Numbered from the stretch's first letter, positions 49,702 through 60,141 are shown. The stretch: DNA of 64,000 nucleotides from Candidatus Saccharimonadota bacterium (GCA_002746885.1 PDRS01000005.1:62001-126000); one strand, 5' to 3'. The notes: generated by a model not told the origin, from the sequence alone. Numbers and translations are program-made.

Positions 49702-49966
49702 CAAGAAGTAGTGTAAGTTGGGCTGTGCTGCCTGTGGCGCCAAAGCAGTGAAGCACCCAAAATCTCCCGCTTAGGTAGCTTCCGAAGGATAGTTCGTAGG
49801 TAGTAGTTGGTATATGGGAAGCACCAACGTGTCCTCGCTAGCCAAACACTCATAATGTCGAAAGTACAACATTCCTTTCGATACTTATTATCAACATGTT
49901 GCGTAGCGGTAGCCCCACCTACACGCTACCGACCACTAACTACCATTTCAAGGAGTTCACCCGCGT
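49702..49966 (+). promoter_or_regulatory. long structured 5' leader of rpoB
   Basis: Hairpins at 49720-49758, 49774-49825, 49858-49881, 49903-49929. Confidence 0.5.
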
Positions 49967-52900
49967 ATGGCAAAAGCTTCAGCAGCAAGCAAGGCAACAC
50001 GCGTCTACCTGAGCGACGATAGCCAAGACACTGGTCTTACGCTACCAAACCTCGTAGACCACCAAAACAAATCATTTCAATGGCTCATAGACGAAGGTCT
50101 CGGCGAGCTTTTGGCCGAAATCAGTCCAGTCGATGACTACACCGGCACCAAACTGAGTCTGGTGTTCAAGCAGTACTATTTCGAAGACCCCAAAATGACG
50201 GAAGCTGAGGCCAAAGAAAACAACGTCAGTTATGAAGCGCCGCTCAAAGCGATGGTCGAGCTGACCAATAAAGTCACTGGCGAAGTCAAAGAGCAAGAAA
50301 TCTATCTTGGCGATTATCCGTGGATGACAAAGCGCGGTACGTTCATCATCAATGGCGCCGAACGTGTTGTCGTGAGCCAGCTGATTCGATCAGCTGGTGT
50401 TTTTTATAGTGCTGAGCTGCACGGAACGCACAATCTCTACAGCGCCAAGGTTATCCCTGGCCGCGGTGCTTGGCTTGAGTTTGAAACTGCACCCAATGGC
50501 GCACTGTACGTAAAGATTGACCGCAAACGCAAAATCCCAGTAACGACGCTGTTGCGCGCGCTCGGTATGACCGAAGCGGCTATGAAAGACGCGTTTAAGC
50601 ACGTTGACCGCTCGAAAGACAGCTTTTTGCAAGCGACGCTCGACAAAGACCCGAGCAAGGGGCATGCCGAGGCGCTTATTGAAGTGTATCGCCGTCTGCG
50701 CCCAGGCGACCTTGCTACGGTGGAAAATGCCCGCTCGCAACTGGAAAACATGTTTTATAACTTCAAGCGCTTTGACTTTAGCCGAGTTGGCCGCTACAAG
50801 CTGAACAAGCGTTTGAACCTCGATGTGCCTATTACGACCGAATATCGGATTATGCGGCGCGATGACCTCGTTGCCATTGTCGCTGAGTTGATCCGCATGA
50901 ACGTTTCTCAAGAGCCAGGCGATGACATCGACAGCCTTAGCAACCGCCGCATAAAAATGGTCGGCGAGCTGGTGCAGCGCCAGTTCCGGATTGGACTGTT
51001 GCGCATGGTACGCAACACGCAAGACCGTATGAGTATGTGCGAAATCGAAACTGTACAGCCAGGTCAGCTCATAAACGCGCGCCCAGTCGTGGCTGCCGTG
51101 CGCGAGTTCTTTGCAAGCAGCCAGTTGAGTCAGTTTATGGATCAGATTAACCCGCTGAGCGAGCTGGCGCACAAGCGTCGTCTAAGCTCGATGGGTCCTG
51201 GCGGTCTTAGCCGCGAACGCGCCGGTTTTGAGGTGCGCGACGCTCATGCCACGCACTACGGCCGTATCTGCGCCGTGGAAACGCCCGAAGGCGCCAATGT
51301 CGGCCTCGTCCTTAACCTTGCAAACTTTGCCCGCGTAAACGACTACGGCTTCATAGAAACGCCGTACCGCAAGGTAGTAAACGGCCGAGTAACCGACGAA
51401 GTCGTGTATTTAGACGCTGCCGACGACGAGCAGGCTGTCATTGCTGGGGCTGGAGTCGCACTCGATAAGGACGGCAATATACTGGACGAACGTGTCAGTG
51501 CTCGCGCCAAGCTCAAAGCTGCTACCGTTGACCGCGCCGATGTCACGCACATCGATGCCGCGCAAAACCAAATCATCGGTTCAAGCGCCGGCCTCATTCC
51601 GTTCATAGAAAAGAACTACGTTTATCGTGCGTTGATGGGTAGCAACCAGCAACGCCAAGCAGTACCGCTGATAGCGCCAGAAAGCCCTATCGTGGGAACT
51701 GGTGTTGAATCGGCTGCTGCGCACAACACCGGCCAGCTGATTGTCGCCGAGGCGGCTGGCGAAGTCGTAAAAGCCAATGCCGACCAAGTCGTCGTGAAGT
51801 ACAAAGACGGTACTGTTACGTATAACGCTGAACACTTTGTTCGCAGCAACGAGGGCACAAGCATAAACCAACACGTTGTCGTCAGTGCTGGCGATAAAGT
51901 CAAAGCAGGCGATGCGCTCATAGAGGGCATGAGCATTCAGGGCGGCGAACTTGCACTCGGTAAAGATCTTTTGGTCGCTTTCATGCCGTGGGCAGGCTAT
52001 AACTTTGAGGATGCTATCATCATTAGCCGAAAACTCGTCGAGGACGACACGCTGACCAGTGTGCACATTGTTGACTACATGATCGAAGTGCGCGAAACCA
52101 AGCTTGGTCCAGAAATCGTCACGCGCGATATTCCAAACGTGAGCGAAGAGGCCTTGCGGCATCTGGACGATGACGGCATCGTCAGAATTGGCGCCGAAGT
52201 ACACCCTGGCGACATTCTGGTCGGAAAAATTACTCCGAAAGGCGAACAAGAACTGAGCAGCGAAGAACGCCTGCTCCGCGCCATATTTGGCGAAAAGGCC
52301 AAAGAAGTCCGCGACACATCGCAGCGTATGAGCAACGGCAAACACGGTAAGGTTGTGGGCGTAAAAGTGTTTAGCCGCGAAAACGGCCACGAACTCAAAG
52401 CTGGCGTACTCATGCAAATTCAGGTTTTTGTGGCGCAAATGCGCAAAATCAGCGTCGGCGACAAGCTCGGCGGCCGGCACGGTAACAAAGGCGTGATTGC
52501 CCGAATTTTGCCTGTCGAAGATATGCCGTTTATGGAAGATGGCACGCCTGTCGACATTGTCCTGAACCCGCTCGGTGTGCCTTCGCGCATGAACATCGGC
52601 CAGCTTTTTGAAACGCACCTTGGTATGGCAGCACGAGCGCTTGGCATGAAAGTTGCTAGCCCGAGCTTTAACGGCGTATCGATCGAAAAAATCCAAAGCA
52701 TGCTCAAAGAAGCTGGTTTCCCAGAAGACGGCAAGCAGCAACTGTACGACGGTCGTACTGGCGGCGCTTACAAAGAACGCACCACTGTCGGCAGCATGTA
52801 CATGATAAAACTCAACCACATGGTAGCCGATAAAATCCATGCCCGCAGCACCGGACCATACACCATGGTTACGCAGCAGCCGCTCGGCGGCAAGGCGCAA

Positions 52901-53434
52901 AATGGCGGCCAGCGTTTCGGCGAAATGGAAGTTTGGGCGCTTGAAGCCTATGGCGCTGCCAATACACTGCAGGAAATGCTTACGATCAAGTCCGACGATG
53001 TCTACGGGCGCAGCAAAGCCTACGAAGCCATCATCAAAAAGACTGAAATCGTTGGGCCGAAAGTTCCAGAGAGCTTCAATGTGCTCGTGAAAGAACTGCA
53101 AGGTTTGGGGCTCAAGGTTGATCTCATTACGTCAGACAGCGTCATCGACGCCGAAGATGTCCTTGCGACAAACATTCACGACGAAGCAACGCATCCTGCA
53201 AAAGTAGAAGCGCCAACCTCCGTCGTGTCTGATATAGACGTGACCAGCGAAGAAGCGACTGGGCAGGGGTTTGAGTTCGAAGATAGCGAAGGCAATCCGA
53301 TTGCTGCTGAGTTTGACGAACCTGATGATAGCGGAGCGGTCGCGCCAACAGATGATGACGCGGTCGACGATAGTGCAGGAGCAGCTGTTTCGGCAGATGA
53401 CGATATGACCGATGACGAAGAGGAGGAGGCCTAG
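49967..53434 (+). CDS. rpoB: DNA-directed RNA polymerase subunit beta
   Basis: SSQLSQFMDQINPLSELAHKRRLSSMGPGGLSRERAGFEVRD, GGRHGNKGV, GGQRFGEMEVWALEAYGAA. Confidence 0.97.
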   Translation: MAKASAASKATRVYLSDDSQDTGLTLPNLVDHQNKSFQWLIDEGLGELLAEISPVDDYTGTKLSLVFKQYYFEDPKMTEAEAKENNVSYEAPLKAMVELTNKVTGEVKEQEIYLGDYPWMTKRGTFIINGAERVVVSQLIRSAGVFYSAELHGTHNLYSAKVIPGRGAWLEFETAPNGALYVKIDRKRKIPVTTLLRALGMTEAAMKDAFKHVDRSKDSFLQATLDKDPSKGHAEALIEVYRRLRPGDLATVENARSQLENMFYNFKRFDFSRVGRYKLNKRLNLDVPITTEYRIMRRDDLVAIVAELIRMNVSQEPGDDIDSLSNRRIKMVGELVQRQFRIGLLRMVRNTQDRMSMCEIETVQPGQLINARPVVAAVREFFASSQLSQFMDQINPLSELAHKRRLSSMGPGGLSRERAGFEVRDAHATHYGRICAVETPEGANVGLVLNLANFARVNDYGFIETPYRKVVNGRVTDEVVYLDAADDEQAVIAGAGVALDKDGNILDERVSARAKLKAATVDRADVTHIDAAQNQIIGSSAGLIPFIEKNYVYRALMGSNQQRQAVPLIAPESPIVGTGVESAAAHNTGQLIVAEAAGEVVKANADQVVVKYKDGTVTYNAEHFVRSNEGTSINQHVVVSAGDKVKAGDALIEGMSIQGGELALGKDLLVAFMPWAGYNFEDAIIISRKLVEDDTLTSVHIVDYMIEVRETKLGPEIVTRDIPNVSEEALRHLDDDGIVRIGAEVHPGDILVGKITPKGEQELSSEERLLRAIFGEKAKEVRDTSQRMSNGKHGKVVGVKVFSRENGHELKAGVLMQIQVFVAQMRKISVGDKLGGRHGNKGVIARILPVEDMPFMEDGTPVDIVLNPLGVPSRMNIGQLFETHLGMAARALGMKVASPSFNGVSIEKIQSMLKEAGFPEDGKQQLYDGRTGGAYKERTTVGSMYMIKLNHMVADKIHARSTGPYTMVTQQPLGGKAQNGGQRFGEMEVWALEAYGAANTLQEMLTIKSDDVYGRSKAYEAIIKKTEIVGPKVPESFNVLVKELQGLGLKVDLITSDSVIDAEDVLATNIHDEATHPAKVEAPTSVVSDIDVTSEEATGQGFEFEDSEGNPIAAEFDEPDDSGAVAPTDDDAVDDSAGAAVSADDDMTDDEEEEA

Positions 53435-53435
53435 T

Positions 53436-56400
53436 ATGCGGCGATATTCATACGGCACAAACATTGCTGATTTCGTAGCAGTTAGATTAGCTGTAGCGAA
53501 CGGAAAAGACATAGAGGATTGGAGCTACGGCGAAGTTCTCAAGCCTGAAACTATCAACTACCGTACTCAGAAACCAGAGCGCGATGGTTTGTTCTGCGAG
53601 CGGATTTTTGGTCCGGTCAAAGACATCAATCCGCACGACGCCAAATACAAAGGTGTGCGCTCGCGCGAAGCCGCCGTCGACAAAAACGGCGAGCTCGTCA
53701 CGCGCAGTATTGTGCGCCGCGAACGTATGGGGCATATTCAGTTGGCAGTTCCAGTTGCGCACATTTGGTTCCTGCGCGGAACACCAAGTGCCATGGGTCT
53801 GTTGCTCGGCATGACGGTAAAAAGCTTGGAGCGTGTTGCGTATTTTGCTGCGTACATCGTAAAGTCTGTCGACGAAGTCGCGCGCGACCAATATCGTGCC
53901 GACAAAGAAGCCGAGTGGCAAGCTGCTCAGGAAGCCATAAAACTTCGCTACCAAAAAGAAGCCGAAGCAGAAGACGCTGACGTCAAGGCTTTGGCAGAAG
54001 CGCAGACCAAAGAGCTGGAAGAGCTCGACAAAGAATGGGAAACGCTTCGCAACCAGCTCGACAGCTTAGTCAAGTTTAGTCTCATGAATGAAGGCGATTT
54101 TCGGGCGTTGCCGCGCGAACTGCGCGACATGATTACGGTTGGCATGGGCGGCGCCGCGCTGCGTGAGCTGCTCGAAGAAATCGACCTCAATCAACTCATT
54201 GCAGATCTGACTCAGGAAGCCGAAGAAGCGAAAGGGCAGCGCAAGAAGAAGCTTATGAAGCGTTTGCGCCTGCTCGAAAGCATGGAGCGCGCTGGCATAA
54301 AACCAGAAAGCATTTGTCTGAGCGTTTTGCCGGTTATTCCGCCAGACCTGCGGCCAATGGTTCAGCTGACTGGTGGGCGTTTTGCGACGAGCGATCTCAA
54401 TGATCTCTACCGTCGTGTCATAAACCGAAACAATCGTTTGAAAAAACTCATGGAGCTGAATGCCCCAGAAGTAATTCGGCGCAACGAACAGCGTATGCTG
54501 CAAGAAGCAGTCGATGCACTCATAGACAACAACAACGCTCGTTCTGGCCGCGCCGTCGCTGCAACTGGCCAACGCCGCCGCCTGAAGAGTCTGAGCGATA
54601 TGCTCAAGGGTAAGCAGGGTCGTTTCCGCCAGAACCTGCTGGGTAAGCGCGTTGACTATTCTGGTCGCTCGGTGATTGTTTCTGGTCCTGAGCTAAAGAT
54701 TAACCAATGCGGTCTGCCAAAAATGATGGCTCTCGAGCTTTTCAAGCCGTTTGTTATCGGCGAGCTCATTGCACGAGAGCAGGCGCATAACATTCGCAGC
54801 GCCACTCGCATGATTGAAACTGGCGAAAACGAAGTGTGGGATGCGCTTGACGAAGTGATCAAGGGCAAGTACGTCTTGCTAAACCGCGCGCCATCCTTGC
54901 ACCGCCTCAGTATTCAGGCGTTCCAGCCGGTACTCATTGAAGGCCGCGCCATACAGCTTCATCCGCTGGTATGTAAAGGTTTCAATGCCGACTTTGACGG
55001 CGACCAAATGGCAGTACACTTACCGCTGAGCGATGCCGCTCAGGCGGAAGCGCGCGATATTATGTCGGCAAATCGTAACCTGCTGAAGCCAGCCGACGGT
55101 TCGCCAATATTGCACATTGAGCAAGACATTGTTCTCGGCTGCTACTACCTGACGTACGAGCGCCCGGGTGCAGACACGGCGCCAAAGATCTATTCGAGCT
55201 TGAACGAGGCTTCTATGGCGTTTGATGCTGGCATCATTAGCCTGCAGAGCCGTGTCAAGGTGTTGTTCCGCGGCGAAATGCGCGACACGACGCTCGGTCG
55301 GCTGTACTTCAACGAAATCTTCCCCGAAGATTTCGCGTTCCAGAACGAAGCAATGACGAAAAAACGCCTGCAAAAAGTCATGGCCGCTGTCTATCAGCAG
55401 TATGGCCAGGAAAAAACCGCCGAAATCGCTGACAACCTCAAAGATCTCGGTTTCCGCTACGCCACTATGTCTGGTTTGTCGATGGGTATGGGCGACTTCG
55501 AAGCGATCGACGGTCTCGAAGACATCCTGCGCGAAGGCGAAGAAAAGAGCGCTGGTATATCCGACCAGTTCGAGCAAGGTTTCATAACCGACGAGGAACG
55601 GCATCGTTTGACCATAGAAAACTGGACCAAAATAGACACGCGTGTGCAGGATCTTCTCGCCGAACAAATGAAAGATCAAGATGGTTCTATGGCAGTTGCA
55701 ATCACCTCTGGTGCTCGCGGTAACATTTCCCAGATGAAAATGTCTGTCGGTATGCTGGGTATGTTCCAAGACGCTGCGGGCAACGTCATCGAGCTGCCAG
55801 TAAAGGCTGGGTACATGCAAGGTCTTACTCCGCTTGAGTACTTTACCGGTACGCGTGGTACTCGTAAGGTGATCATCGACATCGCCTTCAAGACGGCTGA
55901 TGCCGGCTACCTCACGCGCCGTTTGGTTGATGTTTCGCAAGACGTCTTCACTATCGACGAAGACAGCGACGATGCGACCGATCCAGGGTTTGCACTGCTT
56001 CGCGCTGACGCGGCTGCTATTGGCGTGAGCTATGGTTCGCGGCTCGAAAACCGTTACGCTGCCGAAGATGTCAAAGGCTATATTGCTGCTGGCGAACTCT
56101 TTACGAAAGAAATCGCCGAAGCTATCGATGCCGACGAATCGCTCGATGGCGTAAAAATCCGCAGCGCCCTCAGCGCTACCTCCGTACACGGCGTTCCGCA
56201 AAAAAGCTATGGTACTGATCCAGCAACGGGTCATCTCGTGACAAGCCATAACCCTATCGGGGTAATTGCCGCACAGAGTATTGGCGAACCTGGCACGCAG
56301 CTGAGCCTCGACAGTAAACACCGCTCTGGAGCGGTTGTCGCTGACGATACGGCACAGGGTTTGAGCCGTGTCGAAGAGTTGTTCGAAGCTCGTTCACCAA

Positions 56401-57293
56401 AAGGTCAAGCGTATCTGTCTGACATCGGTGGTACGGTCAACACTTGGGAGGAAGGGGATAGCTACGTTGTACAGGTCACGGCCAGTGATCGTGAAACGGT
56501 AGAACTTGCTCTCGGGGATCGTTTGCCAAAGATAGCGAGCGGCAGCGATGTAACCATTGGCGATGTGCTCGCAAGCCACGATGACGGCATGGAACCGCTC
56601 ATTGCACCGCTTTCGGGTAAAGCCGAGGTGACTGACAAATCGATCATCATCGTACCGACGAGCAAAAGCGTTATGCGGTACGAGATTCCAGGCTTCAAGC
56701 AGCTGCTCGTCGCCGAGGGCGATACCGTCGTAGCCGGCCAGCGTCTCACGAACGGATCTATCAACCTGCATGATCTCATGAGCTTACAGGGTGTTGAGGC
56801 AACTCAGCGCTACATAATGAATGAGATCCTCGGAATCTTTTCTGGACAAGGTCAAAACATTTCCGACAAGCACCTTGAGATCATTGTGCGTCAAATGTTT
56901 AGCCGCGTACAAATAGAGGACGCCGGCGATAGCGAGTTTGTTACGGGCGATATTGTCAGTAAGCTCGCCGTAGCAGAAACGAACGAAGCGCTTGTAGCGG
57001 CCGGCAAACAGCCAGCCAAAGTCAACCAGCTGCTGCTCGGCATAACCAAAGCCTCTCTGAGCACCGATTCGTTCCTGAGTGCTGCGAGCTTCCAGGACAC
57101 GACCCGCGTATTGATTGGTGCGGCAACTTCTGGCCGTATCGACAAGCTATTCGGCCTGAAGGAAAATGTCATCTTGGGCCGCAAGATTCCAGTTGGAACT
57201 GGCTACGGTGCGAGCAATGCGCTCGACGAAAGCGACGAACCAGAAGTAGTCGAAGAGTACCACAACGACCAGATCTTCCGCGCCGAAGGTTAG
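53436..57293 (+). CDS. rpoC: DNA-directed RNA polymerase subunit beta'
   Basis: [41 protein letters not shown]. Confidence 0.97.
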   Translation: MRRYSYGTNIADFVAVRLAVANGKDIEDWSYGEVLKPETINYRTQKPERDGLFCERIFGPVKDINPHDAKYKGVRSREAAVDKNGELVTRSIVRRERMGHIQLAVPVAHIWFLRGTPSAMGLLLGMTVKSLERVAYFAAYIVKSVDEVARDQYRADKEAEWQAAQEAIKLRYQKEAEAEDADVKALAEAQTKELEELDKEWETLRNQLDSLVKFSLMNEGDFRALPRELRDMITVGMGGAALRELLEEIDLNQLIADLTQEAEEAKGQRKKKLMKRLRLLESMERAGIKPESICLSVLPVIPPDLRPMVQLTGGRFATSDLNDLYRRVINRNNRLKKLMELNAPEVIRRNEQRMLQEAVDALIDNNNARSGRAVAATGQRRRLKSLSDMLKGKQGRFRQNLLGKRVDYSGRSVIVSGPELKINQCGLPKMMALELFKPFVIGELIAREQAHNIRSATRMIETGENEVWDALDEVIKGKYVLLNRAPSLHRLSIQAFQPVLIEGRAIQLHPLVCKGFNADFDGDQMAVHLPLSDAAQAEARDIMSANRNLLKPADGSPILHIEQDIVLGCYYLTYERPGADTAPKIYSSLNEASMAFDAGIISLQSRVKVLFRGEMRDTTLGRLYFNEIFPEDFAFQNEAMTKKRLQKVMAAVYQQYGQEKTAEIADNLKDLGFRYATMSGLSMGMGDFEAIDGLEDILREGEEKSAGISDQFEQGFITDEERHRLTIENWTKIDTRVQDLLAEQMKDQDGSMAVAITSGARGNISQMKMSVGMLGMFQDAAGNVIELPVKAGYMQGLTPLEYFTGTRGTRKVIIDIAFKTADAGYLTRRLVDVSQDVFTIDEDSDDATDPGFALLRADAAAIGVSYGSRLENRYAAEDVKGYIAAGELFTKEIAEAIDADESLDGVKIRSALSATSVHGVPQKSYGTDPATGHLVTSHNPIGVIAAQSIGEPGTQLSLDSKHRSGAVVADDTAQGLSRVEELFEARSPKGQAYLSDIGGTVNTWEEGDSYVVQVTASDRETVELALGDRLPKIASGSDVTIGDVLASHDDGMEPLIAPLSGKAEVTDKSIIIVPTSKSVMRYEIPGFKQLLVAEGDTVVAGQRLTNGSINLHDLMSLQGVEATQRYIMNEILGIFSGQGQNISDKHLEIIVRQMFSRVQIEDAGDSEFVTGDIVSKLAVAETNEALVAAGKQPAKVNQLLLGITKASLSTDSFLSAASFQDTTRVLIGAATSGRIDKLFGLKENVILGRKIPVGTGYGASNALDESDEPEVVEEYHNDQIFRAEG

Positions 57294-57310
57294 GCGCAGC
57301 CAGCGGAAGT

Positions 57311-57349
57311 AAACAGCGTTTGCATGCGATTTATGCGCAAACGCTGTTT
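57311..57349. terminator. 13-bp perfect inverted repeat AAACAGCGTTTGC...GCAAACGCTGTTT downstream of rpoC
   Basis: Read directly; 17 nt after rpoC stop. Confidence 0.7.
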
Positions 57350-57380
57350 GCTCGTTGCCGCGTACTGGTATAATTGCAGT

Positions 57381-58295
57381 ATGTCACCTGACGAACCGCT
57401 ACTGAGGCTGCAAAATTTGACCAAACGGTATGGTTCGACTGTGGCGGTGGACAATCTGTCGCTGGATATCAATGCGGGCGAAATAGTCGGTTTTCTCGGG
57501 CCGAACGGCGCTGGCAAAAGCACTACCATTCGGACGGTTTTGGGCTTTTTGCGGCCAACGTCGGGGCAAGTGGCGTTGTTTGGCGAAACTGATGTTGCCA
57601 GGCAAGTGTCGCAGCGGCGTTACGTCGGCCATTTGGCTGGCGATCTTGCGCTGTACGGCGCGATGACCGGCCGAAAACTATTCAAATATCTGACCAAGCT
57701 GGGTGTTGATACCGATTGGGAGTATGTCGAAGAACTGGCGGGCGGATTTGAAGCGAATCTTGACGTACCAATCCGCAGTTTGTCAAAAGGTAACCGCCAA
57801 AAAATCGGCCTCATTCAAGCGCTGATGCACCGGCCAAAGCTGGCGATTTTGGACGAGCCGACGTCTGGCCTGGACCCGCTCATGAAAGAACGTTTGTATG
57901 AGTTTTTGCGCGCTGCCGCGGCGCGCGGCGCCAGTGTGTTTTTTAGCTCGCACGACCTTACCGAAGTACAAAAAATCTGCGACCGCGCCGGTATCATTCG
58001 CCAGGGTCGACTGATTGCAGTCGAAGAAATGCACGCCGCCAAACAACTGACGGCGCATTATTACACTGCCACCTTTGCCAAAAAACCAAAACTCGATGGT
58101 TTCAAAAAACTATCGTCGGTCGAGCAGATTGAGGTTCGCGACAAAGACGTCACGTTTACTGTACGCGGCCAAGTGACAGAGTTTATCACCGAGCTTGCTA
58201 AGCAGCAGCCGCAAAACCTGACCGAGCGAGAACTAGAGTTAGAAGAAGTGTTTATGCGCTACTACAAATCAGACAGCACGGGAGATGAGCAATGA
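57381..58295 (+). CDS. ABC transporter ATP-binding protein
   Basis: GFLGPNGAGKSTTIRTVLGFL, LSKGNRQKIGLIQALMHRPKLAILDEPTSGLDPL. Confidence 0.92.
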   Translation: MSPDEPLLRLQNLTKRYGSTVAVDNLSLDINAGEIVGFLGPNGAGKSTTIRTVLGFLRPTSGQVALFGETDVARQVSQRRYVGHLAGDLALYGAMTGRKLFKYLTKLGVDTDWEYVEELAGGFEANLDVPIRSLSKGNRQKIGLIQALMHRPKLAILDEPTSGLDPLMKERLYEFLRAAAARGASVFFSSHDLTEVQKICDRAGIIRQGRLIAVEEMHAAKQLTAHYYTATFAKKPKLDGFKKLSSVEQIEVRDKDVTFTVRGQVTEFITELAKQQPQNLTERELELEEVFMRYYKSDSTGDEQ

Positions 58296-59083
58296 ATGCT
58301 GCAATCGTTTTTCAGTCCATAAAAGCACATGCCAAAAGCGCGTTTTTCGTCGGGTTGGGGCTGTCGGCGGTCGCGCTCATGTTTGCTGGCCTGTACGACA
58401 ACATGAAACATCAGATAGACACGTTTTCGAACATATTGCCAGACGGCATCGAAGCGATCATCGGCAACCTAGCGACTGCCAACACGCCGGAGGGCTGGCT
58501 CAGTATTGAACTATTTGCCATTTTTGTGCCGATTGGTTTGTCGATACTAGGCGTTGTCTACGGTTCGTCGTTGATTGGCCGCGAGGAAGAATCGGGCACA
58601 CTCGAACTACTGCTCGCCGGACCGACGACCCGCATGAAGTTAGTAGCGCAAAAGTTTTTGGCACTGGCGAAACTGCTGGCGATACCAGCGCTGCTGTTGT
58701 GTCTGGCAGTTTATATCGGTACGGTCTGGTTCCCGTTCTCGCCCGACATGGGCCACGTCTTGGCGGCCTGTGCGAGCGGCTGGATGCTGGGACTTGCGTT
58801 CGGCTCGATCACGTTTGCCGCACAAGCTATCACTGGTCGGCGGGGCATTGCCACCGCGGTTGGCGCTGGTTTATTTACGGCACTGTGGCTGCTCAATATC
58901 CTTAGCCGGCTACTCGACGATTGGAAAGATTACGAAGTATTTTCGATATTTTACTATTTCAATAACCCCGGCGTGCTGGTCGACGGCATGGACTGGTCGA
59001 AATTTATGGTGCTCGTCTCGGTTGTATTCGTCGGTTTCGTCCTCGCTCTGTTCGGCCTGCGCAAGCGCGATGTCGGAGTGTAG
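58292..59083 (+). CDS. ABC transporter permease (ABC-2 type)
   Basis: Multiple TM segments, ATGA overlap with ATPase, IGREEESGTLELLLAGPTTR. Confidence 0.85.
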   Translation: MNAAIVFQSIKAHAKSAFFVGLGLSAVALMFAGLYDNMKHQIDTFSNILPDGIEAIIGNLATANTPEGWLSIELFAIFVPIGLSILGVVYGSSLIGREEESGTLELLLAGPTTRMKLVAQKFLALAKLLAIPALLLCLAVYIGTVWFPFSPDMGHVLAACASGWMLGLAFGSITFAAQAITGRRGIATAVGAGLFTALWLLNILSRLLDDWKDYEVFSIFYYFNNPGVLVDGMDWSKFMVLVSVVFVGFVLALFGLRKRDVGV

Positions 59084-59220
59084 CCGCTATGCGGAAAGCT
59101 ATCTTGGTTCGGGCTGACTTGCTATGAGGTGTATAATAAGCATCAACAGACATCTTAGTTCGCGTAGTTGCAAAACAGACACAAAAAGCGCGAGCAGCAA
59201 TATGAAATAAGGAGGGTATC

Positions 59221-60141
59221 ATGAAAAAAAGCCAAACACCGGAACTGGAAAAGGCGAGTGACGCGGAGCCGTCGGCGTCGGCGGAGCCAGCCAAGCTGCC
59301 CCCGCAGCGCGTACCAAAAGAGAGAAAACTACTGTATGTGGCGGTCGGCGTTATCTTCGCCTTGACGCTCGCGCTCGTAGGCACACACGCAGGGTGGTTT
59401 GACAAGTCAGATAGCGAGCAAAAAACAGCGCACAATACCACCCAAACCCAAAAAGCACCGAGCGACCAGCAAGCCCCTCCTAGCACGCAAACTAGCCAAA
59501 AAACAAAAGAGGCCTGCGCCAAGCATTCAAAAATCTGCTTCCCGATTCCAGATAGCTGGAGTTCAAAACTGACAGTCGAAAAAGACGAGGACTATCAACA
59601 AAACAATCCAGACGTGCAGGGTTTCATCACTATCGAACGGTTGAGCTTGTTTGATGACCAGGGGCGCAAAAAGATCACGTTTATGAACCGCTATGGTTCG
59701 CCAGACTTCAGCGGCGGCTGGGGCATGGGTGGTGCATGCGTCGGTACGATGAATCGCACAGTGGTTCATTACAAACGGGTCAATTTCACGAGCTACGACG
59801 CGGCTTTTAAGAATAATAAGGTCGTGCAAGCGGTTGTCGATACGATTGACCCTGCCACTATGGAGACGTTTGGCAAGCCGTTTTCTTACGAAGCCCATAT
59901 TGAGCTTGCTTCGCACCACCCGCAGGCCAACCAGCCTGGCGACTACACCATTGACTGCGACGTAACTGTAATGCGCGGCATGATACCAGGCTTGACGCAG
60001 CCATTTGACAACATCGAAGTGAGCGTCATGCTCAGCGACCGACCAATCACAACCAAGGCGCAGGGCGTTGCCGAACTGGACAAAAACGAAAACGTCGAAG
60101 CGTTCAAGATCATAGCCGGCCTATATCAGAAGACAAACTAA
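59221..60141 (+). CDS. hypothetical single-TM protein
   Basis: ORF with TM (LLYVAVGVIFALTLALVG); SD AAGGAGGG. Confidence 0.6.
   Translation: MKKSQTPELEKASDAEPSASAEPAKLPPQRVPKERKLLYVAVGVIFALTLALVGTHAGWFDKSDSEQKTAHNTTQTQKAPSDQQAPPSTQTSQKTKEACAKHSKICFPIPDSWSSKLTVEKDEDYQQNNPDVQGFITIERLSLFDDQGRKKITFMNRYGSPDFSGGWGMGGACVGTMNRTVVHYKRVNFTSYDAAFKNNKVVQAVVDTIDPATMETFGKPFSYEAHIELASHHPQANQPGDYTIDCDVTVMRGMIPGLTQPFDNIEVSVMLSDRPITTKAQGVAELDKNENVEAFKIIAGLYQKTN

Noticed and set aside
51118-51235. Rifampicin-region changes in RpoB (MDQINPLS, RLSSMG)
   Set aside because: Key rif-contact residues (Q513, D516, H526, R529, S531 equivalents) are retained; resistance cannot be claimed from sequence.
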